A DNA stretch of 55,000 bases from Prorocentrum cordatum (GCA_963575745.1 CAUYUJ010015747.1:237669-292668), one strand, 5' to 3'. Positions 23,178 to 34,954 are shown, numbered from the stretch's first letter. Notes: a model not told the origin generated them from the letters alone. A program made the numbers and translations.

Positions 23178-25520
23178 CCGCCACCGCTTCTGCCTCCTGC
23201 TCGTCAGCCGCTGGTCATTCTGCTATTGCTTCTCCCTCAGCCGGTGCCGTCGCCAACACCGTTGCGATTCATCCTTTCCTTCGTTCTCGTCGTTAACCTC
23301 AGCGTCGTCGAAATCCCGTGGTACTGTCTTGACCTCGTGGTGGATGGTTACCGGGGCGAGCTGCGCTGGCGCGTGCAAGCCCGCGCGCAGAGCGGCCAGC
23401 TGGTTTGGCACAGCTGATGCGGCCGCGAGGGCGCTTACCGATGAGAATTTTCCAGCGTTTCACAAAGGCCGCGCTGGCGCGCGGGCACTTCAGAGCGTGT
23501 CGGTGATTCGGGCGGGCGCGGTATCGTGTTGACGTCGATAACGTGGGCAACGCTAATGACAGTAACGATGATGGTATCGATGGTGAAGTTGACGACGGCA
23601 AGGCCAATGACGGCCCCCTTGCTGCAGGCGACGATGCCGATGATGATGTACATGCGTCGGTGATGAGGATGGTTGACTGACGATGGCGGCAATTGCGGCG
23701 ATTGACCATGACGATGCGGTGGTGATGCGGCAGCGCTAATGAGGGTCATGGTGAGGAGGTGCGCGCGCGCGGACATGCAAAAACACCTGGTTGATTGTTT
23801 GTTGAAGAAGCGTTTACTTTGATTCCACATGTTTTGAAGAGCTTTCTCTAGAAACGCATCGAGACCCAGGGTGTTTTTTTGAACGATTTCGATGCACGCG
23901 TGGCGAGGCGTGCGTGTGGCCCGCATGGTATTATTGGAAGCGGTGTCGTTCTGTGGGCGCATACAGGATCAACGCGGATGCTCCGCGCGGTGCTATGAGA
24001 ATGTGCGTCCTGGGCGAGATGGCTCAAACTTTTGGTTTCCCAAGGTTTCAGCAGATGCGTGCGGGGGTAAGACATTTGCAATCTTTGGAACGGGAAACCT
24101 GAGGGTCTGTGTCGATTTGGTGTTGAAATGTTTGCGCGGTTGGTGTGTGTGTGTGTGTGTGGGTATGTTCTCGACATGCGCGCGTGCTTGTGGGGTGGGC
24201 AGTGTGTATTGCTCCGTCCATCGGATTTTTGAAACATGATCTCATCTTCAACGAGCGTCGAGGCAGAACCACACGTAAAAATTGCAGTGTCCCAAGGGGT
24301 CCGGGTAACACCAGGGCCCTCCATCTTGGAGGTCGGTGGAGTCTCGTCCTCTTGTGTGACACAAAGACTTGGTGTGATGTGGGCCAAGGGCACGCTCTTT
24401 GCGGTGACACACCGCCGTCTGAGTCTGAGTCTGCGGTGTGGGCTATGTTGTGCGCGCGGTGTGCCCACGAGGCGCCATGGGGGCGGCAGCGTGGCGAAAT
24501 TCTGGCGGACCTGCCTGGCGCGCGGGGTGCCCCTCGAGGCGCCAGGGGGCGGCAGCGTGGCGAAACTTCGGCGGACCCACCCACTTCGTTAGGGAGACAC
24601 CGGAGAGCCCCTGCGTGCAAGCACGTTTGTTGGGGGATATAAGAATGCGTCATGTAGGTTGCCCCATGCACATGTTGCGCCACACACGTGCCACACCGCG
24701 AGTGCAACAACCGCCTGTTTCCGGCCCGTGCTTGCAACCATGTGTGAGATTGGAAACCGCTGGAAATTGACTTACCGCCAACTGGTAACCGTTAGACGCT
24801 AATGCTGCAACCCTGGGAACCCCGCGGACTGCCCACCCGCAGCCGCCGGAATCAGATGGCGGCAATCGCCAGAACTCGGCGGACCAGGTCAGTGCCTCGC
24901 AGAGCAAGTGAGACCCTCAAGTCCCCAAGAGCAAGTGCGCTGTTTTAGGAAAGGCAAGACCATGCGCGTGAGCTCCACAGTCTTCGGGGCGCTCCCTGGG
25001 TTCGTGAGAATGCCTTGGGGTTTGCAAGGATTCCTATGGATTTCTACGGCTTTAAGGATTCCAATGGATTCCGACGGATTCCTGTGGATCCCGAGGGGCG
25101 CAGGGCATTGGACCGAGCCTGGAGACGGCCAGGGCACGGGGTTGCGGAGAGGAGAGTCCAGGACAGAGCGCGGCCAAGACGCTGAGACAAGGACCACTTG
25201 GGGCTTTTCGACTTAAAACGACGTTCCTCACTTTCCTTGCTCTTCAATCTCCCTGGGACCGACGACGAGAGCGTCTCGCACACGCCGAAGGATCGGCGGA
25301 TTCAGCGTTCCTTACAACAGCACACTGGGTGTGGGCGATGGAGCTTTGCGACGGCCATGTCGCTCACCAGAGTTAGCCTGTGAGAGTCGGTGAGGAGGCT
25401 GGCGAAGGGGAGAGTGGGCCGCCGGCGAGCCTCGAGATTTGGAGGGCCCACTTCAGAGCAGGCGCTGCTGGGAGAACGGATAGCGGCTGGCAGTCAAACG
25501 AAACAAGGCATTCACATAAT
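23178..25520. other. Spacer upstream of copy 1
   Basis: Same spacer as between the genes, in the longer form. It has about 78 bp at about 23979-24056 that all other spacers lack; they join directly across GCGGA/ATGCGTGCGGG. It also has a roughly 210-bp segment (about 24440-24660) shared only with the spacer at 27591-30331. A GT run lies at about 24142-24162. No conserved open reading frame was found. Confidence 0.7.
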
Positions 25521-25542
25521 TCCGTACCCATTTTGGCTCAAG
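25521..25542 (+). other. Relic dinoflagellate spliced leader, copy 1
   Basis: The 22 nt read TCCGTAC followed by CCATTTTGGCTCAAG. The DinoSL, known from the literature, is D(A/G/U)CCGUAG followed by CCAUUUUGGCUCAAG. The only mismatch is G to C at the seventh base. It lies 98 bp before the start codon on the coding strand. A spliced leader encoded in the genome next to a gene indicates that a mature trans-spliced mRNA was reverse-transcribed and integrated. The next 15 nt (25543-25557, CCATTTCAGATCGAG) match the DinoSL 3' part at 11 of 15 positions and may be an older, more decayed relic. Confidence 0.88.
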
Positions 25543-25569
25543 CCATTTCAGATCGAGGATTGTTTTGGC

Positions 25570-25571
25570 AG
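25570..25571 (+). promoter_or_regulatory. Candidate trans-splice acceptor AG, copy 1
   Basis: GATTGTTTTGGCAG precedes this AG, the most acceptor-like site between the relic leader and the start codon. The same sequence is present in all five copies. This is a guess from local pyrimidine content; the relic's own terminal AG at 25541-25542 is the alternative. Confidence 0.35.
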
Positions 25572-25640
25572 TACACTCGTTACACAAACTTGGTTCCAAG
25601 TACACGCACGGGATATTGCTCCCTCCATTCGTTCTGTGGC

Positions 25641-27590
25641 ATGGCAGCCTTCAGGGCGCCATGGGCCGTGTTTGCGGCGGCGGTCTTTGCCCCCCGCATG
25701 CCCACGGCGGTCTCTCTCAAGACGGAGTCCAGCGCCAACACGACGAACACATGGGTGCAGTTGTTAGACAATTTCGAATATTACGGGGAGCGGATGCCCT
25801 CATATGCTACACCAATGAACTACGGTTCTTTCACACAGTTAAAAGCTGTGTACCAAAGTGGAAGTGGCATCTATTGTGATACGAGTAGGTCGGGTGGCAC
25901 CGTCTGGCAACAGTGTTGTTGTGGGTACAATTCTTTCGAGGCCATGAAGAATGGAGGGTACATCGTGTCACAACCCAATTGGCATACGTTGCCTTCCAAT
26001 TGCTACGCGTCTGGATCGACCGAAATCATCTGCAATGTCAACTTCGACATAGCAAGCGGCGATACCATTCTCGCCACGTGGTACGAGCCTTCCCGCTCAT
26101 CATCGCTCGGTGACAATGGCGGCAGCATCCAGGTGGATTTGTACGGCTATGGGACGGCAGCGGATCCTACCGTTTGTTTCGGGGCGCGTGGCAATTCGTA
26201 CGGTTCTTTTTACATCAGCACGGCCGTTTCAGTCTCTAACGTGTTGATGACATATTCCAGCGGTAATGTCTATAATTCGGGAGGGCAAGAGGTCACGAAG
26301 TGGGGGAATTCAGTTTGGTTCGGTGTGTTCATGACCGACTCGAACAACAACGTAGTGTTTCCCGACTACAACAACAACGGGAACACCGTGACGAACACGC
26401 ATGGTGGTGGATGGTACACAATTGCCGGTGCCAGCTCCCAATCAGATCCCCAATTCACGTGGCAAACGACTACGGCTAAGACGTTGTCGGCCGGAGAGTA
26501 CCGATTGTGGTACGGTGAGGATCTATATGATTACACAGAGACTGACAACGGCGGGACCATGTGCGCTAAAGTTCAGATTAACGGTGGTGCGACGCCCAGC
26601 CCGACGCCCTACCCGACGCCCTACCCGACACCTTATCCGACGGCCTACCCGACGCCCTACCCGACGCCTTACCCTACGCCTTACCCGACGCCTTACCCGA
26701 CGCCTTACCCGACGGCCTTCCCGACGCCCTACCCGACGGCCTTCCCGACGCCCTACCCGACGGCCTTCCCGACGCCCTACCCGACGCCCTACCCGACGCC
26801 CTACCCGACGCCCTACCCGACGGCCTTCCCGACGGGCTTCCCGACGCCCTACCCGACGGCCTTCCCGACGCCCTACCCGACGGCCTTCCCGACGCCCTAC
26901 CCGACTGCCTTCCCGACGCCCTTCCCGACGCCCTACCCGACTGCCTTCCCGACGCCTTTCCCGACGCCCAGCCCGACGCCCAGCCCGACGTTTCCTCCAG
27001 GTTGGCCGACGCCACATCCGACGTTCCCTCCTGCAGCTCCAGCTGCGGCCGGAGCTGGCGGAAGCGTGGCTGCCACTGGCGACCCTCACCTTCAAAACGT
27101 TCATGGCGAGCGGTTCGATTTGATGAAGCAGGGCAAGCATGTTCTGATAAACATCCCTCGTGGAATGAGCGCTGAAGACTCATTGCTTCATGTGCAAGTC
27201 GTTGCGCGCCGGCTTGGTGGGAGGTGCGCGGACATGTATTTCCAAGAAGTGAACGTTACAGGGTCTTGGGCAGAAGCCAAACAAGTTGGAGGGTATCACC
27301 ACAGCGTATCCCAAAGTGCGGTCGAGGCTCCGCAATGGGTTGCGTTCGGTTCGGTCCAGTTGAAAGTCGCGCATGGACGTGCGGATAGTGGCGTCCGGTA
27401 TCTGAATGTGTACGTGAAGCGTTTAGGGCTAGCAGGGTTTGCTGTCGGAGGCCTGCTGGGAGAAGACGACCACAAAGACATAATGACTCCCCCAGCGGCC
27501 TGCAGTAAGCGTACGTCTCTATCCGCGGGTGGCGCGATTGGCCAGGCTTCTTCCTCCGCGTCGTCGGTTGCATTGGCAACCTTCGAGTGA
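25641..27590 (+). CDS. Predicted secreted PT-rich protein with vWD-like C-terminus, copy 1 (intact)
   Basis: 649 residues. The ATG at 25641 is the first ATG after the relic spliced leader; no other ATG occurs in the 98 bp between, and the frame's extension upstream has no ATG. Residues 1-25 form a signal peptide ([20 protein letters not shown]). Residues 30-316 hold eight cysteines (79, 92-94 as QQCCCGY, 121, 131, 179, 308), many Gly/Ser/Asn/Tyr/Trp, and end in [17 protein letters not shown] (289-305). It looks like a beta-rich extracellular domain, but I cannot name it. Residues 318 to about 470 are a [10 protein letters not shown]-type linker. Residues 480-611 run from [15 protein letters not shown] to [10 protein letters not shown], resembling the opening and closing motifs of von Willebrand factor D domains. 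A similar GDPHL...RFDLMK.GKHVL region is, from recall, common in dinoflagellate predicted proteins. There are no introns. Role inferred only as secreted or cell-surface. Confidence 0.9.
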   Translation: MAAFRAPWAVFAAAVFAPRMPTAVSLKTESSANTTNTWVQLLDNFEYYGERMPSYATPMNYGSFTQLKAVYQSGSGIYCDTSRSGGTVWQQCCCGYNSFEAMKNGGYIVSQPNWHTLPSNCYASGSTEIICNVNFDIASGDTILATWYEPSRSSSLGDNGGSIQVDLYGYGTAADPTVCFGARGNSYGSFYISTAVSVSNVLMTYSSGNVYNSGGQEVTKWGNSVWFGVFMTDSNNNVVFPDYNNNGNTVTNTHGGGWYTIAGASSQSDPQFTWQTTTAKTLSAGEYRLWYGEDLYDYTETDNGGTMCAKVQINGGATPSPTPYPTPYPTPYPTAYPTPYPTPYPTPYPTPYPTPYPTAFPTPYPTAFPTPYPTAFPTPYPTPYPTPYPTPYPTAFPTGFPTPYPTAFPTPYPTAFPTPYPTAFPTPFPTPYPTAFPTPFPTPSPTPSPTFPPGWPTPHPTFPPAAPAAAGAGGSVAATGDPHLQNVHGERFDLMKQGKHVLINIPRGMSAEDSLLHVQVVARRLGGRCADMYFQEVNVTGSWAEAKQVGGYHHSVSQSAVEAPQWVAFGSVQLKVAHGRADSGVRYLNVYVKRLGLAGFAVGGLLGEDDHKDIMTPPAACSKRTSLSAGGAIGQASSSASSVALATFE

Positions 27591-30331
27591 TCTTGCGAGG
27601 TGCCTTGGAAGGTGCGTGCAGTCTGCAGTCAAGATGCTCAAATGAACAGCGTCGGAAGGGCTCTCTGTTCCTCATTCCATGCCTGTCCTTTCACTCGGCG
27701 CATGCGCCGTTGCTTGCGTCAACTGGGCGCAGGCACTCCAGGCAGTTGCTCCACTGGTGATCCGTGCGAGCAACTTGCTTATTCTGAGAAGCTGGATGAG
27801 GTCCATCAACAAACAAGTACATACATGAACAATGCATTTGCATAATTTTCCGATTTTTTGGAGCTCCACGCAGATTTCTCGGATCGGCGCTTGGACTCCC
27901 TTCCCCAGCGCGCGGGGCGAGCCAGGGGCGGCGCTGGAGGCGCCGCCAGGGGGGCCCAGCGCAGACCTGAGAACTCCGCGGGGAACTCCGAAAAATCATG
28001 TTTATGCCACTTTGCCTTCTTCCATGTGGCCGTGGTGACAGTGATGCCGCCACCGCTTCTGCCTCCTGCTCGTCCGCCGCTGGCCATTCTGCTCTTGCTT
28101 CTCCCTCAGCCGGTGCCGTCGCCAACACCGTTGCGATTCATCCTTTCCTTCGTTCTCGTCGTGAACCTCAGCGTCGTCGAACTCCCGCGGTACTGTCTTG
28201 ACCTCGTGGTGGATAGTTGCCGGGGCGAGCTGCGCTGGCTCGTGCAAGCCCGCGCGCAGAGCGGCCAGCTGGTTTGGCACAGCTGATGCGGCCGCGAGGG
28301 CGCTTACCGATGAGAATTTTCCAGCGTTTCACAAAGGCCGCGTTGGCGCGCGGGCACTTCAGAGCGTGTCGGTGGTTCGGGCGGGCGCGGTATCGTGTTG
28401 ACGTCGATAACGTGGGCAACGCTAGTGACAGTAACGATGATGGTATCGATGGTGAAGTTGACGACGGCAAGGCCAATGACGGCCCCCTTGCTGCAGGCGA
28501 CGATGCCGATGATGATGTACATGCGTCGGTGATGAGGATGGTTGACTGACGATGACGGCAATTGCGGCGATTGACCACGACGATGCGGTGGTGATGCGGC
28601 AGCGCTAATGAGGGTCATGGTGAGGAGGTGCGCACGCGCGGACATGCAAAAGCACCTGTTTGTTTGTTTGTTTGTTGAAGAAGCGTTTACTTTGGTTCCA
28701 CATGTTTTGAAGAGCTTTCTCTAGAAACGCATCGAGACCCAGGGTGTTTTTTTTGAACGATTTCGATGCACGCGTGGCGAGGCGTGCGTGTGGCCCGCAT
28801 GGTATTATCGGAAGCGGTGTCGTTCTGTGGGCGCATGCAGGATCAACGCGGAATGCGTGCGGGGGTAAGACATTTGCAATCTTTGGAACGGGAAACCTGA
28901 GGGTCTGTGTCGATTTGGTGTTGAAATGTTTGCGCGGTTGGTGTGTGTGTGTGTGTGCGTGTGTGTGTGTGGGTATGTTCTCGACATGCGCGCGTGCTTG
29001 TGGGGTGGGCAGTGTGTATTGCTCCGCCCATCGGATTTTTGAAGCATGATCTCATCTTCAACGAGCGTCGAGGCAGAACCACACGTAAAAATTGCAGTGT
29101 CCCAGGGGGCCCGGGTAACACCAGGGCCCTCCAGGGGGAGGTCGGTGGAGTCTCGTCCTCTTGTGTGACACAGAGACTTGGTGTGATGCGGGCCAGGTGC
29201 ACGCTTCCTGCGGTGACACGCCGCCGTCTGAGTCTGAGTCTGCGGTGTGGGCTATGCTGTGCGCGCGGGGGGCCCACGAGGCGCCATGGGGGCGGCAGCG
29301 TGGCGAAATTCTGGCGGACCTGCCTGGCGCGCGGGGGGCCCCTCGAGGCGCCAGGGGGCGGCAACGTGGCGAAACTTCGGCGGACCCATCCACTTCGTTA
29401 GGGAGACACCGGAGAGCCCCTGCGTGCAAGCACTTTTGTTGGGGGACATGAGAATGCGTCATGTAGGTTGCCCCATGCACATGTTGCGCCACACACGTAC
29501 CACACCGAGAGTGCAACGACCGCCTGTTTCCGGCCCGTGCTTGCAACCATGTGTGAGATTGGAAACCGTTGGAAACTGACTTACCGCCCACTGGTAACCG
29601 TTAGACGCTAATGGCTGCAACCCCGGGAACCCCGCGGACTGCCCACCCGCAGCCGCCGGAATCAGATGGCGGCAATCGCCAGAACTCGGCGGACCAGGTC
29701 AGTGCCTCGCAGAGCAAGTGAGACCCTCAAGTCCCCAAGAGCAAGTACGCTTTTTTAGGACAAGCAAGACCAAGCGCGTGAGCTCCACAGTCTTCAGGGC
29801 GCTCCCATGGGTTCGTGAGAATGCCTTGGGATTTGCAAGGTTCCTATGGATTTCTACGGCTTCTAAGGATTCCAATGGATTCCGACGGATTCCTGTGGAT
29901 CCCGAGGGACGCAGGGCATTGGACCGAGCCTGGAGACGGCCAGGGCACGGGGTTGCGGAGAGGAGAGTCCAGGACAGAGCGCGGCCAAGACGCTGAGACA
30001 AGGACCACTTGGGGCTTTTCGACTTAAAACGACGTTCCTCACTTTCCTTGCTCTTCAATCTCCTTGGGACCGACGACGAGAGCGTCTCGCACACGCCGAA
30101 GGATCGGCGGATTCAGCGTTCCTTGCAACAGCACACTGGGTGTGGGCGATGGAGCTTTGCGACGGCCATGTCGCTCACCAGAGTTAGCCTGTGAGAGTCG
30201 GTGAGGACGCTGGCGAAGGGGAGAGTGGGCCGCCGGCGAGCCTCGAGATTTGGAGGGCCCACTTCAGAGCAGGCGCTGCTGGGAGAACGGATAGCGGCTG
30301 GCAGTCAAACGAAACAAGGCATTCACATAAT
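27591..30331. other. Spacer between copies 1 and 2 (type A, long form)
   Basis: About 2.7 kb. Carries TTTG repeated four times at about 28657, a T8 run at about 28747, and a GT run at about 28940-28972. Also holds a roughly 210-bp segment (about 29243-29470) with two GGCGCCA-GGGGGCGGCA-CGTGGCGAAA copies, which the later spacers lack. A frame ending LVQARAQSGQLVWHS (to 28286) is present in most spacers, but its differences between copies change amino acids, so I do not treat it as a gene. Confidence 0.7.
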
Positions 30332-30353
30332 TCCGTACCCATTTTGGCTCAAG
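30332..30353 (+). other. Relic dinoflagellate spliced leader, copy 2
   Basis: Identical to the copy 1 relic, including the same G to C change at the seventh base, and again 98 bp before the start codon. The 15-nt second relic follows at 30354-30368. Confidence 0.88.
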
Positions 30354-30451
30354 CCATTTCAGATCGAGGATTGTTTTGGCAGTACACTCGTTACACAAAC
30401 TTGGTTCCAAGTACGCGCACGGGATATTGCTCCCTCCATTCGTTCTGTGGC

Positions 30452-32401
30452 ATGGCAGCCTTCAGGGCGCCATGGACCGTGTTTGCGGCGGCGGTCTTTG
30501 CCCCCCGCATGCCCACAGCGGTCTCTCTCAAGACGGAGTCCAGCGCCAACACGACGAACACATGGGTGCAGTTGTTAGACAATTTCGAATATTACGGGGA
30601 GCGGATGCCCTCATATGCTACACCAATGAACTACGGTTCTTTCACACAGTTAAAAGCTGTGTACCAAAGTGGAAGTGGCATCTATTGTGATACGAGTAGG
30701 TCGGGTGGCACCGTCTGGCAACAGTGTTGTTGTGGGTACAATTCTTTCGAGGCCATGAAGAATGGAGGGTACATCGTGTCACAACCCAATTGGCATACGT
30801 TGCCTTCAAATTGCTACGCGTCTGGATCGACCGAAATCATCTGCAATGTCAACTTCGACATAGCAAGCGGCGATACCATTCTCGCCACGTGGTACGAGCC
30901 TTCCCGCTCATCATCGCTCGGTGACAATGGCGGCAGCATCCAGGTGGATTTGTACGGCTATGGGACGGCAGCGGATCCTACCGTTTGTTTCGGGGCGCGT
31001 GGCAATTCGTACGGTTCTTTTTACATCAGCACGGCCGTTTCAGTCTCTAACGTGTTGATGACATATTCCAGCGGTAATGTCTATAATTCGGGAGGGCAAG
31101 AGGTCACGAAGTGGGGGAATTCAGTTTGGTTCGGTGTGTTCATGACCGACTCGAACAACAACGTAGTGTTTCCCGACTACAACAACAACGGGAACACCGT
31201 GACGAACACGCATGGTGGTGGATGGTACACAATTGCCGGTGCCAGCTCCCAATCAGATCCCCAATTCACGTGGCAAACGACTACGGCTAAGACGTTGTCG
31301 GCCGGAGAGTACCGATTGTGGTACGGTGAGGATCTATATGATTACACAGAGACTGACAACGGCGGGACCATGTGCGCTAAAGTTCAGATTAACGGTGGTG
31401 CGACGCCCAACCCGACGCCCTACCCGACGCCCTACCCGACACCTTATCCGACGGCCTACCCGACGCCCTACCCGACGCCTTACCCTACGCCCTACCCGAC
31501 GCCCTACCCGACGCCTTACCCGACGGCCTTCCCGACGCCCTACCCGACGGCCTTCCCGACGCCCTACCCGACGGCCTTCCCGACGCCCTACCCGACGCCC
31601 TACCCGACGCCCTACCCGACGCCCTACCCGACGGCCTTCCCGACGGGCTTCCCGACGCCTTTCCCGACGGCCTTCCCGACGCCCTACCCGACGGCCTTCC
31701 CGACGCCCTACCCGACTGCCTTGCCGACGCCCTTCCCGACGCCCTACCCGACTGCCTTCCCGACGCCTTTCCCGACGCCCAGCCCGACGCCCAGCCCGAC
31801 GTATCCTCCAGGTTGGCCGACGCCACATCCGACGTTCCCTCCTGCAGCTCCAGCTGCGGCCGGAGCTGGCGGAAGCGTGGCTGCCACTGGCGACCCTCAC
31901 CTTCAAAACGTTCATGGCGAGCGGTTCGATTTGATGAAGCAGGGCAAGCATGTTCTGATAAACATCCCTCGTGGAATGAGCGCTGAAGACTCATTGCTTC
32001 ATGTGCAAGTCGTTGCGCGCCGGCTTGGTGGGAGGTGCGCGGACATGTATTTCCAAGAAGTGAACGTTACAGGGTCTTGGGCAGAAGCCAAACAAGTTGG
32101 AGGGTATCACCACAGCGTATCCCAAAGTGCGGTCGAGGCTCCGCAATGGGTTGCGTTCGGTTCGGTCCAGTTGAAAGTCGCGCATGGACGTGCGGATAGT
32201 GGCGTCCGGTATCTGAATGTGTACGTGAAGCGTTTAGGGCTAGCAGGGTTTGCTGTCGGAGGCCTGCTGGGAGAAGACGACCACAAAGACATAATGACTC
32301 CCCCAGCGGCCTGCAGTAAGCGTACTTCTCTATCCGCGGGTGGCGCGATTGGCCAGGCTTCTTCCTCCGCGTCGTCGGTTGCATTGGCAACCTTCGAGTG
32401 A
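30452..32401 (+). CDS. Predicted secreted PT-rich protein with vWD-like C-terminus, copy 2 (intact)
   Basis: 649 residues, same length and domain order as copy 1, with a handful of substitutions. In the signal peptide residue 9 is Thr instead of Ala. In the linker, SPTPYPT becomes NPTPYPT, one PYPT becomes PFPT, one AFPT becomes ALPT, and the last PTFPPGW becomes PTYPPGW. The N-terminal region and the C-terminal vWD-like region are identical to copy 1. With copy 1 it is one of only two copies whose reading frame is uninterrupted, so these are the best candidates for expressed genes. Spacing, orientation and leader relic match copy 1. Confidence 0.9.
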   Translation: MAAFRAPWTVFAAAVFAPRMPTAVSLKTESSANTTNTWVQLLDNFEYYGERMPSYATPMNYGSFTQLKAVYQSGSGIYCDTSRSGGTVWQQCCCGYNSFEAMKNGGYIVSQPNWHTLPSNCYASGSTEIICNVNFDIASGDTILATWYEPSRSSSLGDNGGSIQVDLYGYGTAADPTVCFGARGNSYGSFYISTAVSVSNVLMTYSSGNVYNSGGQEVTKWGNSVWFGVFMTDSNNNVVFPDYNNNGNTVTNTHGGGWYTIAGASSQSDPQFTWQTTTAKTLSAGEYRLWYGEDLYDYTETDNGGTMCAKVQINGGATPNPTPYPTPYPTPYPTAYPTPYPTPYPTPYPTPYPTPYPTAFPTPYPTAFPTPYPTAFPTPYPTPYPTPYPTPYPTAFPTGFPTPFPTAFPTPYPTAFPTPYPTALPTPFPTPYPTAFPTPFPTPSPTPSPTYPPGWPTPHPTFPPAAPAAAGAGGSVAATGDPHLQNVHGERFDLMKQGKHVLINIPRGMSAEDSLLHVQVVARRLGGRCADMYFQEVNVTGSWAEAKQVGGYHHSVSQSAVEAPQWVAFGSVQLKVAHGRADSGVRYLNVYVKRLGLAGFAVGGLLGEDDHKDIMTPPAACSKRTSLSAGGAIGQASSSASSVALATFE

Positions 32402-34932
32402 TCTTGCGAGGCGCCTTGGAAGGTGCGTGCAGTCTGCAGTCAAGATGCTCAAATGAACAGCGTCGGAAGGGCTCTCTGTTCCTCATTCCATGCCTGTCCT
32501 TTCACTCGGCGCATGCGCCGTTGCTTGCGTCAACTGGGCGCAGGCACTCCAGGCAGTTGCTCCACTGGTGATCCGTGCGAGCAACTTGCTTATTCTGAGA
32601 AGCTGGATGAGGTCCATCAACGAACAAGTACATACATGAACAATGCATTTGCATAATTTTCCGATTTTTTGGAGCTCCACGCAGATTTCTCGGATCGGCG
32701 CTTGGACTCCCTTCCCCAGCGCGCGGAGCGAGCCAGGGGCGGCGCTGGAGGCGCCGCCAGGGGGGCCCAGCGCAGACCTGAGAACTCCGCGCGGAACTCC
32801 GAAACGTCATGTTTATGCCACTTTGCCTTCTTCCATGTGGCCGTGGTGACAGTGATGCCGCCACCGCTTCTGCCTCCTGCTCGTCCGCCGCTGGCCATTC
32901 TGCTCTTGCTTCTCCCTCAGCCGGTGCCGTCGCCAACACCGTTGCGATTCATCCTTTCCTTCGTTCTCGTCGTGAACCTCAGCGTCGTCGAACTCCCGCG
33001 GTACTGTCTTGACCTCGTGGTGGATAGTTGCCGGGGCGAGCTGCGCTGGCTCGTGCAAGCCCGCGCGCAGAGCGGCCAGCTGGTTTGGCACAGCTGATGC
33101 GGCCGCGAGGGCGCTTACCGATGAGAATTTTCCAGCGTTTCACAAAGGCCGCGCTGGCGCGCGGGCACTTCAGAGCGTGTCGGTGGTTCGGGCGGGCGCG
33201 GTATCGTGTTGACGTCGATAACGTGGGCAACGCTAATGACAGTAACGATGATGGTATCGATGGTGAAGTTGACGACGGCAAGGCCAATGACGGCCCCCTT
33301 GCTGCAGGCGACGATGCCGATGATGATGTACATGCGTCGGTGATGAGGATGGTTGACTGACGATGGCGGCAATTGCGGCGATTGACCACGACGATGCGGT
33401 GGTGATGCGGCAGCGCTAATGAGGGTCATGGTGAGGAGGTGCGCACGCGCGGACATGCAAAAACACCTGTTTGTTTGTTTGTTGAAGAAGCGTTTACTTT
33501 GGTTCCACATGTTTTGAAGAGCTTTCTCTAGAAACGCATCGAGACCCAGGGTGTTTTTTTGAACGATTTCGATGCACGCGTGGCGAGGCGTGCGTGTGGC
33601 CCGCATGGTATTATTGGAAGCGGTGTCGTTCTGTGGGCGCATGCAGGATCAACGCGGAATGCGTGCGGGGGTAAGACATTTGCAATCTTTGGAACGGGAA
33701 ACCTGAGGGTCTGTGTCGATTTGGTGTTGAAATGTTTGCGCGGTTGGTGTGTGTGTGTGTGTGTGCGTGTGTGTGTGTGGGTATGTTCTCGACATGCGCG
33801 CGTGCTTGTGGGGTGGGCAGTGTGTATTGCTCCGCCCATCGGATTTTTGAAGCATGATCTCATCTTCAACGAGCGTCGAGGCAGAGCCACACGTAAAAAT
33901 TGTAGTGTCCCAGGGGGCCCGGGTAACACCAGGGCCCTCCAGGGGGAGGTCGGTGGAGTCTCGTTCTCTTGTGTGACACAGAGACTTGGTGTGATGCGGG
34001 CCAGGTGCACGCTTCCTGCGGCGACACGCCGCCGTCTGAGTCTGAGTCTGCGGTCTGAGCCTGCGGTTGCTCCATACACATGTTGCGCCACACACGTACC
34101 ACACCGAGAGTGCAACGACCGCCTGTTTCCGGCCCGTGCTTGCAACCATGTGTGAGATTGGAAACCGTTGGAAACTGACTTACCGCCCACTGGTAACCGT
34201 TAGACGCTAATGGCTGCAACCCCGGGAACCCCGCGGACTGCCCACCCGCAGCCGCCGGAATCAGATGGCGGCAATCGCCAGAACTCGGCGGACCAGGTCA
34301 GTGCCTCGCAGAGCAAGTGAGACCCTCAAGTCCCCAAGAGCAAATACGCTTTTTTAGGACAAGCAAAACCAAGCGCGTGAGCTCCACAGTCTTCAGGGCG
34401 CTCCCATGGGTTCGTGAGAATGCCTTGGGATTTGCAAGGGTTCCTATGGATTTCTACGGCTTCTAAGGATTCCAATGGATTCCGACGGATTCTTGTGGAT
34501 CCCGAGGGACGCAGGGCATTGGACCGAGCCTGGAAACGGCCAGGGCACGGGGTTGCGGAGAGGAGAGTCCAGGACAGAGCGCGGCCAAGACGCTGAGACA
34601 AGGACCACTTGGGGCTTTTCGACTTACAAACGGCGTTCCTCACTTTCCTTGCTCTTCAATCTCCTTGGGACCGACGACGAGAGCGTCTCGCACACGCCGA
34701 AGGATCGGCGGATTCAGCGTTCCTTACAACAGCACACTGGGTGTGGACGATGGAGCTTTGCGACGGCCATGTCGCTCACCAGAGCTAGCCTGTGAGAGTC
34801 GGTGAGGAGGCTGGCGAAGGGGAGAGTGGGCCGCCGGCGAGCCTCGAGACTTGGAGGGCCCATTTCAGAGCAGGCGCTGCTTCGAGAACGGATAGCGGCT
34901 GGCAGTCAAACGAAACAAGGCATTCACATAAT
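32402..34932. other. Spacer between copies 2 and 3 (type B, short form)
   Basis: About 2.5 kb. Has three TTTG units, a T7 run, ATTATTGG in place of ATTATCGG, and a GT run at about 33746-33779. The roughly 210-bp segment of the first two spacers is replaced by about 22 bp (CTGAGCCTGCGGTTGCTCCA) near 34054-34075. No gene seen. Confidence 0.7.
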
Positions 34933-34954
34933 TCCGTACCCATTTTGGCTCAAG
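34933..34954 (+). other. Relic dinoflagellate spliced leader, copy 3
   Basis: Identical 22-nt relic with the same G to C change, 98 bp before the ATG at 35053, followed by the same decayed 15-nt second relic. Confidence 0.88.

Noticed and set aside
25380-25640. 87-residue extension upstream of the chosen start of copy 1
   Set aside because: It has no ATG, opens at a GTG, and would cover the spliced-leader relic, which belongs to the 5' untranslated region.
26401-27123. Arg-rich frames ([21 protein letters not shown]) over the PT linker
   Set aside because: Shadow frames of the CCGACGCCCTAC repeat on both strands, present at all five genes.
28044-28286. Frame in each spacer ending LVQARAQSGQLVWHS
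   Set aside because: It recurs only because the spacer is repeated. Differences between the first spacer and the others mostly change the amino acid, and it is destroyed in the spacer after copy 3.
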